From: JACKIC01 sp964392305
GTDB taxonomy: Bacteria > Planctomycetota > UBA1135 > UBA2386
Direction of reading: 5' to 3'
DNA: 64,000 bases
Assembly (NCBI GenBank): GCA_964392305.1
Contig: CAYMPV010000017.1
Coordinates: 1-64,000 of the forward strand
Shown in pieces: positions 23,431-31,554 of this stretch. The notes under the pieces are model-generated. The model was not told the DNA's origin. It searched no databases and worked only from the letters and a program-made list of their open reading frames with translations. Every line of letters begins with the position of its first letter. Within the stretch, counting starts at the first letter, position 1. The translations under genes and the position numbers were made by a program.

Positions 23431-26301
23431 ATGAGCACTGCCGCACGCATCACGCTCGACGATCTGCTCGACGAAGCGCCGTTCGTCCATGCCTTGGCCC
23501 GCACACTCGCGGGGCGGGACGCCGAAGAGGTCGTCCAGGGCACCTGGCTGCGAGCGATGGAGCGCGACCCAGGCGCGATCCTGGATCCGCGCAGGTGGCT
23601 CGCGTGCGTCGTTCGCGGCGTCGCGCACAACCTGCGCCGCGGCAGCGTTCGCCGGCAGGCGCGCGAGCAGGTAGTCGCACGCCACGATCTCGCGCCGTCG
23701 CCGGCCGATCTGCTCGAGCGTCAGGAGTTGCGCCGCTGCCTGCTGGATGCCGTCGATGCACTGCCGGAGTCACAGCGTTCGGTCGTGCTGCTGCGCCACT
23801 TCGAAGGGCTGCCGCCGCAGCGGATCGCCGTCCACCTCGGCGTGCCGCTGACGACGGTGACCAGCCGGCTCCGGAGCGCACATGCGGCACTGCGCCGGCG
23901 CCTCGACGAGCGCCGCGGCAGCCGCCGGGCATGGATCGCCGCGTTGCTGCCCGCACCCCCAACGACTCCCCCGCCCGCTTTGCCGGTCCCGTTCGGACTT
24001 GGTGTGCTCGCGATGTCGATCCAGGGCAAGGTCGCCACTGCAGTCGGCGCCCTGTTGCTGGCCGCACTCGCGCTGTGGGCGTTCGCGGGCGCGCCCCCCT
24101 CACTGACCCCGGGTCCCGCCGGCGACGCATCGCCACCACCGCTGGTCGCGCAGGGTGAATCGGACGAGCAAGGGCATGATGCAGATGCACCGCAACGCAG
24201 CGCCGTCGTCGACATGCCACCACAGGCGATCCCGACCACCGGCACCCTTGTCGTGAAGGCCCTCCTCGGCAGCGACCGCACGCCGATCCCGGACCTCCCT
24301 GTGCGGGCCTGCCGGCCCGGCGCCGACCAGCGCTTCGGTTGGTTGCGCGCGCGCACGGACGCCACCGGCACGGCACGCATCGCAGAGCTCGCGCCGGGCA
24401 GCTTCTTCGTTTCGAACGTGCGCAACCCGGATGTGAACGGACGCGCCGAGATCGTGCCCGGCGAAGAGGCCGTGGTCGAACTCGTGCTGCAGCCCGGCGT
24501 GACGATCACCGGCATCGTCATCGATCGCTTCGCGGCTCCCGTCGCTGGCGCCGAGGTTTGCCTCGCTGGCATCGGTGCCGTGCAGGATGCCGAGCAGGCG
24601 ACGACCACGGGCGCCGACGGTCGGTTCGCGCTGCCCGGTTGTGCGGAAATGTGCTACGTCGGCGCGCGCGCCGCGGGCCATTGCAGCTCAGAGATGCAGC
24701 TCGTGCGCATGCAGGACGGCAGCACGCGGGATCTACGCCTCGTGCTGCCGGCTGCGGGCGGAACGGTCACGGGAACGGTCTTCGGGCCTGGACACGAACC
24801 CGTCGCAGATGCGGTGATCGCGATCGGCAAACGGCATTGGAGCCGCCTCGACCTCCTCCCTGACGGCGCGCTGCGCGCGCTCGTGCGCACTGATGCCGAG
24901 GGGAGGTTCCGCGCCGTCGGCATTGCCGCAGGCGAGCAGCCCGTGCAGGTGCGCGCCCCAGGTCTCTCGTCGTGGATCGGCACCTGCCGCGTCGAGGCGA
25001 ACGTCGCGACGCCGCTCGACGTGATGCTCGCGCCGGCGATGGCGTGCGCGGGCACCGTCGTCGATGCCGACGGTATCCCGGTCGCGAAGGCCAAGGTCGA
25101 GGTCGGCGACTGGAACGCGTTCGACCATCACCAGGCCAGCACCGCGGCGGATGGCACATTCCACCTCGACGGACTGATGCCCGGGGACGTCGATGTGCAT
25201 GCGCGGCACGCGACGGCGGGTTCCGGGACCGTCACGATCCACGGCGGCGCGGGTGAGACCGTGCGCTGCGAGCTGCGCCTATCGCCGGGCCTCGTGCTGC
25301 GGGGACGGGTCCTGACGCAGGATGGCGAGCCGATCGCCGATGCGACGGTCGAAGCGAGGACCGCGGATCGGCAATGGGGAAAGTGGACCGTCGCCGACGC
25401 CGCCGGCAACTTCGCGATCCTGACCTGCCCGGAGGATGCGCGGCTCGTGGTGAAGGTGACCGCAACGGGCTGCCGCCCGACCACGATCGAAGACGTCGAT
25501 CCGCACCGCGGTGACTTCGTGGTCCGGGTGCACGCAGCACCCGCACCGAGCGCGTTCCTCGTCGGCGCCATCGTCGCCGCGGACGGCCGCACCCCCGCAC
25601 AAGCGATGGTTTACGCTTTGGAGCGGCGCGGCGAGACCTCGTCTGAAGTCGCGGCCGACGATGCAGGCACGTTCGCGATCGGCCCTCTGCAACCCGGCAC
25701 CTGGCGTCTCCGCATCGAGGCTATCGACCAGCCGACGATCACGACGGAGTGGCGCGAGATCGCAGCGGACGCGAGTCTGGATCTCGGCCGCATCTGGCTG
25801 CCCCCGGCCGGCACGATCCGTGTGCGGTTACACGGCGCCGACGGGCTCGATCCGCACGTGCACGTGTACGACGCGGCGCTCGGCAACTGGTCTCGCTTCC
25901 AGGGACCCGGCAACGAGCGTCGCTCCGAGGCTCTCGCCGCGGGACCGCACTACGTCGAGGTGACCGGGGACGGCATCGCCGCGCGCATGGTGCCAGTCGA
26001 CGTTCGTGTCGGCGAGGAAAGCGAACTCGACGTCGAGGTGCAGCACGGCTGCAAACAGCACTTCGAGTTCGTGTCGCCGGCACCGATTACCGAGCGGTCC
26101 ATCCGCATCCTGCAGAACGGAGTGCTGGTCACGGGCTCGTCGACCGCCGGGCGCCAACCCGGTCGTCAGAACCAGCGATTCGCATGCAGCCTCGCACCTG
26201 GCGACTACACGATCACTGTTGCCGGCGACGGCATGTCCGGGGATGCGCACTTCACCGTGAGCGACAAGAAGAATGCGTCCGTACGCGTCGTCCTCCGTTG
26301 A
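23431..26301 (+). CDS. ECF sigma factor fused to membrane helix and extracytoplasmic beta domains (copy 3)
   Basis: The 956-residue protein has the same plan as the fusions at 4573 and 11341. Sigma-2 is at about 12-78 (AEEVVQGTWLRAMERDP, RRWLACVVRGVAHNLRR). Sigma-4 is at about 100-158 (LPESQRSVVLLRHFEGLPPQ, then GVPLTTVTSRLRSA). One membrane helix at about 201-219 (VATAVGALLLAALALWAFAG) is followed by a Pro/Ala linker. Then come about 700 residues of carboxypeptidase-regulatory-like beta repeats, for example ITGIVIDRFAAPVAGAEVCL, VTGTVFGPGHEPVADAVIAI and LRGRVLTQDGEPIADATVEA. Of the three, its sigma-4 looks the most canonical. A good hairpin follows 25 bases after the stop. No anti-sigma gene is adjacent. 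Confidence 0.87.
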   Translation: MSTAARITLDDLLDEAPFVHALARTLAGRDAEEVVQGTWLRAMERDPGAILDPRRWLACVVRGVAHNLRRGSVRRQAREQVVARHDLAPSPADLLERQELRRCLLDAVDALPESQRSVVLLRHFEGLPPQRIAVHLGVPLTTVTSRLRSAHAALRRRLDERRGSRRAWIAALLPAPPTTPPPALPVPFGLGVLAMSIQGKVATAVGALLLAALALWAFAGAPPSLTPGPAGDASPPPLVAQGESDEQGHDADAPQRSAVVDMPPQAIPTTGTLVVKALLGSDRTPIPDLPVRACRPGADQRFGWLRARTDATGTARIAELAPGSFFVSNVRNPDVNGRAEIVPGEEAVVELVLQPGVTITGIVIDRFAAPVAGAEVCLAGIGAVQDAEQATTTGADGRFALPGCAEMCYVGARAAGHCSSEMQLVRMQDGSTRDLRLVLPAAGGTVTGTVFGPGHEPVADAVIAIGKRHWSRLDLLPDGALRALVRTDAEGRFRAVGIAAGEQPVQVRAPGLSSWIGTCRVEANVATPLDVMLAPAMACAGTVVDADGIPVAKAKVEVGDWNAFDHHQASTAADGTFHLDGLMPGDVDVHARHATAGSGTVTIHGGAGETVRCELRLSPGLVLRGRVLTQDGEPIADATVEARTADRQWGKWTVADAAGNFAILTCPEDARLVVKVTATGCRPTTIEDVDPHRGDFVVRVHAAPAPSAFLVGAIVAADGRTPAQAMVYALERRGETSSEVAADDAGTFAIGPLQPGTWRLRIEAIDQPTITTEWREIAADASLDLGRIWLPPAGTIRVRLHGADGLDPHVHVYDAALGNWSRFQGPGNERRSEALAAGPHYVEVTGDGIAARMVPVDVRVGEESELDVEVQHGCKQHFEFVSPAPITERSIRILQNGVLVTGSSTAGRQPGRQNQRFACSLAPGDYTITVAGDGMSGDAHFTVSDKKNASVRVVLR

Positions 26302-26326
26302 GGTCCCATTCCCAGTAGCATCTGGC

Positions 26327-26343
26327 GCCCATCGCAGATGGGC
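26327..26343. terminator. Hairpin after sigma-fusion copy 3
   Basis: GCCCATC and GATGGGC pair perfectly around a GCA loop, 25 bases past the stop at 26301. No clear T-tract follows. It is the only structured element in this position and probably ends the sigma-fusion transcript. Confidence 0.5.
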
Positions 26344-26744
26344 ACCTGCGAGCCAAGATCCGCACCGGCACGCGCCAGAAAGCCGAGAGATGGGGGCACC
26401 GGTGTCAACGCATGTGGTCTTCCAGCTCACTGAGGCGGCAGAATCCGCGAGTCCAAGATAGCCCTTGCTCTCGGCCTCATGGCAGACGACCCGATATTCG
26501 CTCGCGCCAACCGGGCATATCAGAACGAGGTGGCTGCTTCCTGGAAGCGAACGAGTTGCGGATATCGCCAATCCGTCGAAGTCAAAGGTCACGACCAGAT
26601 GACCACTCGGACCGAGGAGACAAGACCCCAAAACCACGTCGCGCCATCCGGGTTCCGACAAGTCCGCCAGTGACCATCGAGCGGTTCTCGCTTGCGACGA
26701 CAAATCGCGGGAAGGACAGAACGCAGTCATCTAGGATGGGGACG
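26344..26744. other. Gene-poor stretch
   Basis: No supported gene. A minus-strand frame open leftward from ATG 26730 reads protein-like over its first hundred codons (for example LLGPSGHLVVTFDFDG), but it runs on antisense through the sigma-fusion gene and has no ribosome-binding site. It could be a decayed small gene. Confidence 0.2.
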
Positions 26745-27815
26745 ATGTCCACGATGCGCATGGTTGTCTTGTCCTGCGCCGTCTCGGGCGCTGCCGCAAC
26801 TGCCGACGCCCAGGCGGCACGCGGCGACGCTCAGGCCGCGAAGTTCGGCATCGCCGTCGTTCACGTGGTGCCGTTCGACGGGCGCACGCTGCCGGCTGTG
26901 ACAACGCACGGATTCGGCGCCTCACTGCACCGACTGTGCTTCCAGCGCGACGGTGCGCGGCTGTTCGTGTGTTCGCTGGCCGGGCACGACCCCGGCAGCC
27001 GCGAACCGCGCTACCGGATCGACGCCATCGACGTCGCCAGCGGCTCGGCAACGGATGTCTCGCCCGCGAACAGCGCGGTCCTGCTCGGCGCCTCTGCGCG
27101 CGGCCCGCTGCTCCTGGGCGACGGGAAGTTGTCGGCGCCGGACGAACCGCAGTGGGCGCCGCTACCGGTGCCCGACCGCACTGACGCATTCCTGTCGCCC
27201 TACGGACCCCACGCCGTGCTCTGCACGCTCGACCGCCGCTTGCGTACGCAGCTCGTCGACCTCACCAAGGGCACCGGCTCCGTGCTGCGCATCGGGCAAC
27301 ACTTCGCGTCGGCAGTTGCGTTCACGCCGAACGGCCGCGTGGCGATCGCGCGCGCGCAGGCGGTCGCGGGCGGCTCTGTTTCCAGCGAAGGCATCCGCGT
27401 CGTCGATGCGGCCGGCGGACTCGTGCGCGATCTGCCGGCGGCGACGCGCGGAGTCCATGTGCTCGCGTTCGCGGCGGGCGGCGAACGGCTCGTCTACGCC
27501 GACGACCGCCTGCACCTGGTGGCCCTCGCCGACGGCGCGGAACTGGCGCGACACGACGAGGTGCCGCAGTTCTGGGCCGGGCTCGGCGACGACGCGGCGG
27601 TGAGCCACGACGGGCACGTCGTGCGCCTGCACAACCCGGCGACGCTGCAACGCGTGAAGGAGTTCCCTCTCCAGGCGACGGTGCCCGACGACGTGCCGGC
27701 GGCGCTGCGGGCCCGCGGTGGCGTGCTGCTCGCCGCGGTCGCCAACGACGGTTCGCTGCTCGCCGTAGCCACCTACGGCGCGATCACCGTGTTTCGCATC
27801 ACGCGCGGGACGTGA
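26745..27815 (+). CDS. Secreted beta-propeller-like protein
   Basis: The 356-residue product has a signal peptide (MVVLSCAVSGAAATADAQA). A series of about 45-residue beta-rich units follows, ending in motifs such as ARLFVCSLAGHD, ASAVAFTPNGRVAIARAQ, VHVLAFAAGGERLVYADD and GSLLAVATYGAITVFRI. The pattern fits a WD40- or quinoprotein-like propeller. The specific function is unknown. In-frame starts are ATG 26736, 26745 and 26754; aggatgggg lies just before 26745, which I prefer. The longer open frame to 26412 has no homology-like content. Confidence 0.65.
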   Translation: MSTMRMVVLSCAVSGAAATADAQAARGDAQAAKFGIAVVHVVPFDGRTLPAVTTHGFGASLHRLCFQRDGARLFVCSLAGHDPGSREPRYRIDAIDVASGSATDVSPANSAVLLGASARGPLLLGDGKLSAPDEPQWAPLPVPDRTDAFLSPYGPHAVLCTLDRRLRTQLVDLTKGTGSVLRIGQHFASAVAFTPNGRVAIARAQAVAGGSVSSEGIRVVDAAGGLVRDLPAATRGVHVLAFAAGGERLVYADDRLHLVALADGAELARHDEVPQFWAGLGDDAAVSHDGHVVRLHNPATLQRVKEFPLQATVPDDVPAALRARGGVLLAAVANDGSLLAVATYGAITVFRITRGT

Positions 27816-27883
27816 GGCGACGACGCGCCGTCGTCACCTCCTTCGCGCACGCCCGGGTCAGCAGCCGGCGTCCCCGCCGCGGC

Positions 27884-28172
27884 GCATTGCCCGCCGAATG
27901 CGACTGGCCATCCTACCTCAGCCGCCAAGCGCGACCAGTTCCTGCCGCGTCCACTCGCGCCGACCTCGGCACAGACCTCTCCCCCGCCGCGACCCGCTGA
28001 TCGAGCACCTCGACGACCGCTCGGCCGTCAGGCCACACAACGGGAGCTGCGCAGCAGGCCGCCAAGCCCCTTCGACTCGACCACCCGCCCGCACTCCACC
28101 GGTACCGCACCACCCACCATCGGCGCGACCACCTCGTTGCCGAGGCCCTGGTGCGACCGCTCCTCATGGACG
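27884..28172 (-). mobile_element. Insertion-sequence remnant (compare 8700-8985)
   Basis: Only the 3' end of the transposase (HQGLGNEVVAPMVGGAVPVE, then SKGLGGLLRSSRCVA) and its following block survive. They include the cagacctctccccc and gccgtcaggccac words also present at 8783-8842. It matches the 8.7-kb element at roughly 80-85% with indels. It fills most of the gap between the propeller gene (ends 27815) and the gene at 28244, where nothing else is seen. Confidence 0.7.
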
Positions 28173-28243
28173 CTCGCGACGTCGCTCCCAGTTCTCGAGG
28201 AGCGCCAGGTTTCCGACACCCGCGACCGCGCTAGAGTCCGGTC

Positions 28244-28870
28244 ATGGCGCACTCCACTCCGTTCGGCTGGATGCAGGCAGCCACCATCGCCCTCGTCGCG
28301 GGAGTCGTGTCGAGCGTCGGCACGAGCTTCTTCTTGCAGGCACCCCCTTCGCCAGCAAGCTACGAGATTGCCGCAGATGCCAAGCTCGACCGCGTCATCA
28401 CGTTGCTCGACGAATGGCGCGACCCGGCTGGCCGGCGTCCGACGAACGTGACCGAGGCGTCGGCCAAGGTGTCTACCGCACCGAGTACCGAACCAGCTCG
28501 CACTCCCGCTACCCCACCTGCAACCGAGGACCGGCTGCAGCGGATAGAGGGCGAAGTCCATCGGTTGACCGAGTTGCTGATGCAACAGTCAGCATCCGTC
28601 GCGATGCCGATCCCCCGCCATGCACCAATCGTCTACAGCGAGATCGCGGCGTTGCATGCGCTCGATCAGCGCGACAGGAACGCTGCCCAGCAATCGACTG
28701 TGTTCCTGACGCCTCTGGAGGCCGTGCGTCGGTTCGGCTTTCCCGACGAGATCGGCCCCGCGAACAGCAGCGACTTCTACTGGACCTACCGAGCGCCACC
28801 GGGCACGGAAGACGGCGGCCTGATGCTGGTCTTCCGCAGCGGCTACGTCGCCTTCCACGAATTGCGGTGA
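28244..28870 (+). CDS. Membrane-anchored protein of unknown function
   Basis: The 208-residue product has one N-terminal membrane helix (about residues 9-31, MQAATIALVAGVVSSVGTSF). A Thr/Pro/Ala-rich spacer follows (about 65-95), then a short predicted coiled coil (about 96-118). The compact C-terminal part contains FLTPLEAVRRFGFPDEIG and GGLMLVFRSGYVAFHEL, reminiscent of the small envelope-assembly folds that read out a following beta hairpin. I cannot name the family. It stands alone between a transposon remnant and a gene-poor stretch. Confidence 0.6.
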   Translation: MAHSTPFGWMQAATIALVAGVVSSVGTSFFLQAPPSPASYEIAADAKLDRVITLLDEWRDPAGRRPTNVTEASAKVSTAPSTEPARTPATPPATEDRLQRIEGEVHRLTELLMQQSASVAMPIPRHAPIVYSEIAALHALDQRDRNAAQQSTVFLTPLEAVRRFGFPDEIGPANSSDFYWTYRAPPGTEDGGLMLVFRSGYVAFHELR

Positions 28871-29256
28871 ACGCCGCTGACCGTGGCGAGGTCGCGCATG
28901 CGCTGGTCCGATGCTGGAGGGAATGCGGCCTCACGCGAAGGATCGGCTCGCCAACCGCCGGGTGAAGTCGGTCGCGAAGCTCCCGCCATACCTGCTCGCC
29001 GCCTTCTTCACCGACCATACCGCCAAGGTCAGCTGCCGGGGCGGCCCGAAGCGGGCAACCAGTTTGAATGCGATGGGAACTTCCATTCGCTGCCACTCGA
29101 GGCGCTGCTCGACGTGGCCGAACATTGCGGAGACGAGGCCGTGACGGTGTGGGGGCGGTGGCGTCGCCGCGCCCTCGCAGCCATCGACCGCGCGGGAACG
29201 CCTGGGCGCCAAGAAACGCAGACCCGCTGGGCCCGCGGCAACCGTAGTGGCCGACG
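28871..29256. other. Gene-poor stretch
   Basis: No gene that I can support. Frames on both strands are open (for example plus 28883-29314 with FHSLPLEALLDVAEHCGDE, and minus 28931-29212), but none has a start signal or recognisable content. The words gtccgatgctggaggga (28905-28921) also occur after sigma fusion 2 at 14466-14482, suggesting another worn repeat. Confidence 0.25.
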
Positions 29257-29472
29257 ATGGTGCTCGAACCCGAACCGAACGCCTACCGAGCTGAGGTCGA
29301 AGGCCTGTGCGTAGAGGCGCGCCCTGAGTGGGTCGCCGGTCACTACTGGTGGCGGGTCCACTTGCAGGGCCACAGCAAGGCGCTGCTGCGACACCGGGAT
29401 CATGCCATCCGCGTTGGCGAGCTCATGGCCTACGACGAGGCCCTGGTTCGCCGCGAACAGGAGCAGGGGTGA
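29257..29472 (+). CDS. Small hypothetical protein
   Basis: A 71-residue frame reads MVLEPEPNAYRAEVEG, with a WWRVHLQGHSKALLRHRDHA centre and a charged C terminus. It has no signal peptide or membrane helix and resembles nothing I know. It ends 58 bp before the convergent DUF1801 gene. Coding is plausible from amino-acid make-up only. Confidence 0.35.
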   Translation: MVLEPEPNAYRAEVEGLCVEARPEWVAGHYWWRVHLQGHSKALLRHRDHAIRVGELMAYDEALVRREQEQG

Positions 29473-29529
29473 CCGCCGCGAACTGGACTTCGCCCCCAGG
29501 CCGCGACCGCCGTCTACGATCCTCCTTCG

Positions 29530-30132
29530 TCAGCGTTTCTTCCCGCCGAACAACGGCATGGTGGCGGCCTGCTTCATCCACGCGCCAACCTGGCGTTCGT
29601 CGAGATCGTGCACCGATGCAAGCTCGACACCCCGTGTGGCCTTGCCCATCCCGATCGGCGCCACCGGCGGCTCCGGCTGCATGTCGGTGCCGCGGATGAA
29701 CATCAGTTTCACATGGCCGACGAAAGCACCGGACGAGAAGCACCAGCCCCCGTCCACGCCGTAGTACGCCATCCCCCACTTCACCCCTCGCTGGAGGCCC
29801 GGCAACGTCTTGGCCGCAAGCGTATCGATGCGTTCGGCAATGCTCCGCTGCGGCTGCGGCAGGCTTGCGATGTAGGCGAACACGGGCGCGTCGCCATCTG
29901 CGGTCTTCGCGTCGCTGGCCTTGCCCGTCATGGCGACGAGCAACCGCGTGGTGGTCTTGCCTGGGGCAGCTGTCCTGCCTTTGGGTTTGGCCTGACGTCC
30001 GGGTCCGGGTTCGGGTCCGGGTCCGGGTTCGGGTTCGGGTTCGGGCTTGGGCTTGGGTTTGGGTTTGGGTTTGGGTTTGGTAGCGCGCTTCTCGCCATCA
30101 CCAGTCGGAGCGTTTTCCTGCCGTGCGTTCAT
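29530..30132 (-). CDS. DUF1801 (YdhG-like) protein with low-complexity N-terminal tail
   Basis: The 200-residue protein has a DUF1801 domain at about 75-200: FAYIASLPQPQRSIAERIDT, then LPGLQRGVKWGMAYYGVDGG and VGHVKLMFIRGTDM. This is the iron-chaperone/frataxin-like small fold whose role in bacteria is unclear. Residues 19-45 are a run of Lys-Pro, Glu-Pro and Gly-Pro dipeptides encoded by a hexanucleotide repeat. A longer Lys/Ala-rich linker then leads into the domain. GAGGATC lies about 8 bases before ATG 30132. The Pro-repeat tail is unusual for the family. Confidence 0.8.
   Translation of the reverse strand: MNARQENAPTGDGEKRATKPKPKPKPKPKPEPEPEPGPGPEPGPGRQAKPKGRTAAPGKTTTRLLVAMTGKASDAKTADGDAPVFAYIASLPQPQRSIAERIDTLAAKTLPGLQRGVKWGMAYYGVDGGWCFSSGAFVGHVKLMFIRGTDMQPEPPVAPIGMGKATRGVELASVHDLDERQVGAWMKQAATMPLFGGKKR
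29998..30081. repeat. Hexanucleotide tandem repeat (GGGTYY-like, about 14 units)
   Basis: On the plus strand the units run tccggg / ttcggg / cttggg / tttggg, giving four or more G-runs in a row. The repeat lies inside the DUF1801 gene, where it encodes the X-Pro dipeptide run. Changes in copy number would lengthen or shorten the tail by two residues without shifting the frame. The G-rich strand could form quadruplex structures. Confidence 0.9.
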
Positions 30133-30304
30133 TTCGATGATCCTCAGCCGATTCGAGTCGGCGGCCGACTGTTTACCTCCAGGTCGCGGTCACGACAGCA
30201 TCAAACCCCCTCATCACACAGTCGGGCGCACGGGAATGCACAAGCCGCACAGTTCCCTGCCATTCGGCGCCCGGGCATCGGCGTCAACTTCGAGCGCAGG
30301 ACCA

Positions 30305-30991
30305 TCAGCCACCAAGACCGACCGCATCGCCGAGCCAGGCCGGCCAGTACGGGAACACTCCGCCGCGGCGATACAGCGGCCCCATGGTGGCAACCTCCTC
30401 CCACACCGCGTCTGGGGCAAACGGCATGCGGCGACGCAGTTGGTCCTCGGCGGCAGCCGTGATCTCGATGATCTCCACGACGGCGTCCGGCGAGCCACGT
30501 CGCGGCAGCAGTTCGTCCGGGTGCGGCTCGAGTGCGTTCGCAACCCCGAACACGGCATCGTCGAGGCCGAGCAGCGCCTTCTCGGCGGGGAGGAGTTGGT
30601 TGAGGTGGTCCTTCGACAAGGCGAAGTCGACGTCCGCGAAGAAACTCCCGACGAACGTGCCGATGTCGATCCCGCGGATCACGTACCGGCCGCCACTGAA
30701 GAGCATCGGTTCCTCGCCAGCGTGCAACTCGTTCATGGACTCGACCGCGTCCGGCAAGACGGCGTAGAGCAGCGCGTTGTGGTAGGCACCCAGCGAGTAG
30801 TGATGCGCCGAGCCGTTGCAGTCCCGGAGCACCGACAATTGGTGCAGGACCCCAGCGTCGCCGCCAAATGCCTGCGTGAGCAGGCGATCGCCGAATCCCC
30901 GGCCGTCGCGTGTCAGCGAGTCGATCTGCCGATCAAGTGCCTGTCCCACGAGCTCGCTGTAGATCGCGTTGGTACGGTAGCCGATCGTCAC
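30305..30991 (-). CDS. Unrecognised protein family A, copy 2
   Basis: The 228-residue paralogue of the 702-1397 product shares about half its residues along the whole length, including YRTNAIY, LGAYHNALL, LLGLDDAVFGVAN, EPHPDELLPRRGSPDAVVEI and FPYWPAWL. It has no signal peptide or membrane helix. The start ATG 30991 lies 8 bases after the stop of the DUF3568 gene in the same direction, so the two may be co-transcribed. The function is unknown. The acidic, aromatic-rich character and strong conservation of the C-terminal block are the only clues. Confidence 0.75.
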   Translation of the reverse strand: MTIGYRTNAIYSELVGQALDRQIDSLTRDGRGFGDRLLTQAFGGDAGVLHQLSVLRDCNGSAHHYSLGAYHNALLYAVLPDAVESMNELHAGEEPMLFSGGRYVIRGIDIGTFVGSFFADVDFALSKDHLNQLLPAEKALLGLDDAVFGVANALEPHPDELLPRRGSPDAVVEIIEITAAAEDQLRRRMPFAPDAVWEEVATMGPLYRRGGVFPYWPAWLGDAVGLGG

Positions 30992-30999
30992 AGGGCTAC

Positions 31000-31392
31000 C
31001 TACGTCCCCTGCACCTTGGCGCGAATGCCCTCGAGCAGCAATTTCGCACGGCGTTTGTGATCGTCGGTCTCGAACGTGCCGACACGCACACGAACGCGTG
31101 TGAAGTCGTCGGCGTGGCGCTCGACCACCAGACGCACGTCGCCAGTCTCGAGGTCACCTTCCGTCTTGCCCGGTTGCGGGTCGCCGTCGACCACATACCC
31201 CAGGTCCCTCAGCGTCACCACGGCGGCGGCCCAGGTCGTCGCGAGGTCGGTGCGATAATCCTCGTAAGCCTCGTTGCGTTCGTACATGACGACGCCGAAC
31301 ACGGCGGCACCGGCGACGGCCGCCACCGCGACAGCGGCGCACGACGTGAGCGACAGCAAAACGGCGATCGGGACGATTCTCGAGGTCTTCAT
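31000..31392 (-). CDS. DUF3568-like lipoprotein
   Basis: The 130-residue product has a lipoprotein signal peptide (VLLSLTSCAA lipobox, Cys at residue 18). A short hydrophobic stretch (AVAAVAGAAVFGVVMYERNE) precedes a small alpha/beta domain: LATTWAAAVVTLRDLGYVVD, then TGDVRLVVERHADDFTRVRV and a final helix. This is the DUF3568 layout, a periplasmic lipoprotein of unknown role. It is 8 bp upstream of family A copy 2. Confidence 0.75.
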   Translation of the reverse strand: MKTSRIVPIAVLLSLTSCAAVAVAAVAGAAVFGVVMYERNEAYEDYRTDLATTWAAAVVTLRDLGYVVDGDPQPGKTEGDLETGDVRLVVERHADDFTRVRVRVGTFETDDHKRRAKLLLEGIRAKVQGT

Positions 31393-31554
31393 GGCTCTGC
31401 TCCTGGTCTCTTCACCTCATTGGCACGAGCGACACATCGCACCGGTGCACCGCACCGATGCCAGCGCCGGACCGCGTTGACAAAGGGCGCGGCTGACGCT
31501 TCGACATGCGTCAGTCGCGCCGCACTCCCGGCGATCCGTCAGCGTTGTCGCGGC

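Noticed and set aside
25828..26730. 300-residue minus-strand frame at the end of sigma fusion 3
   Set aside because: Most of it is antisense to the sigma-fusion gene; only the first hundred codons look protein-like and there is no ribosome-binding site.
29998..30081. Telomere-like or CRISPR-like array reading of the GGGTTT repeats
   Set aside because: Units are six bases without spacers and sit in frame inside the DUF1801 gene, so it is a coding microsatellite.
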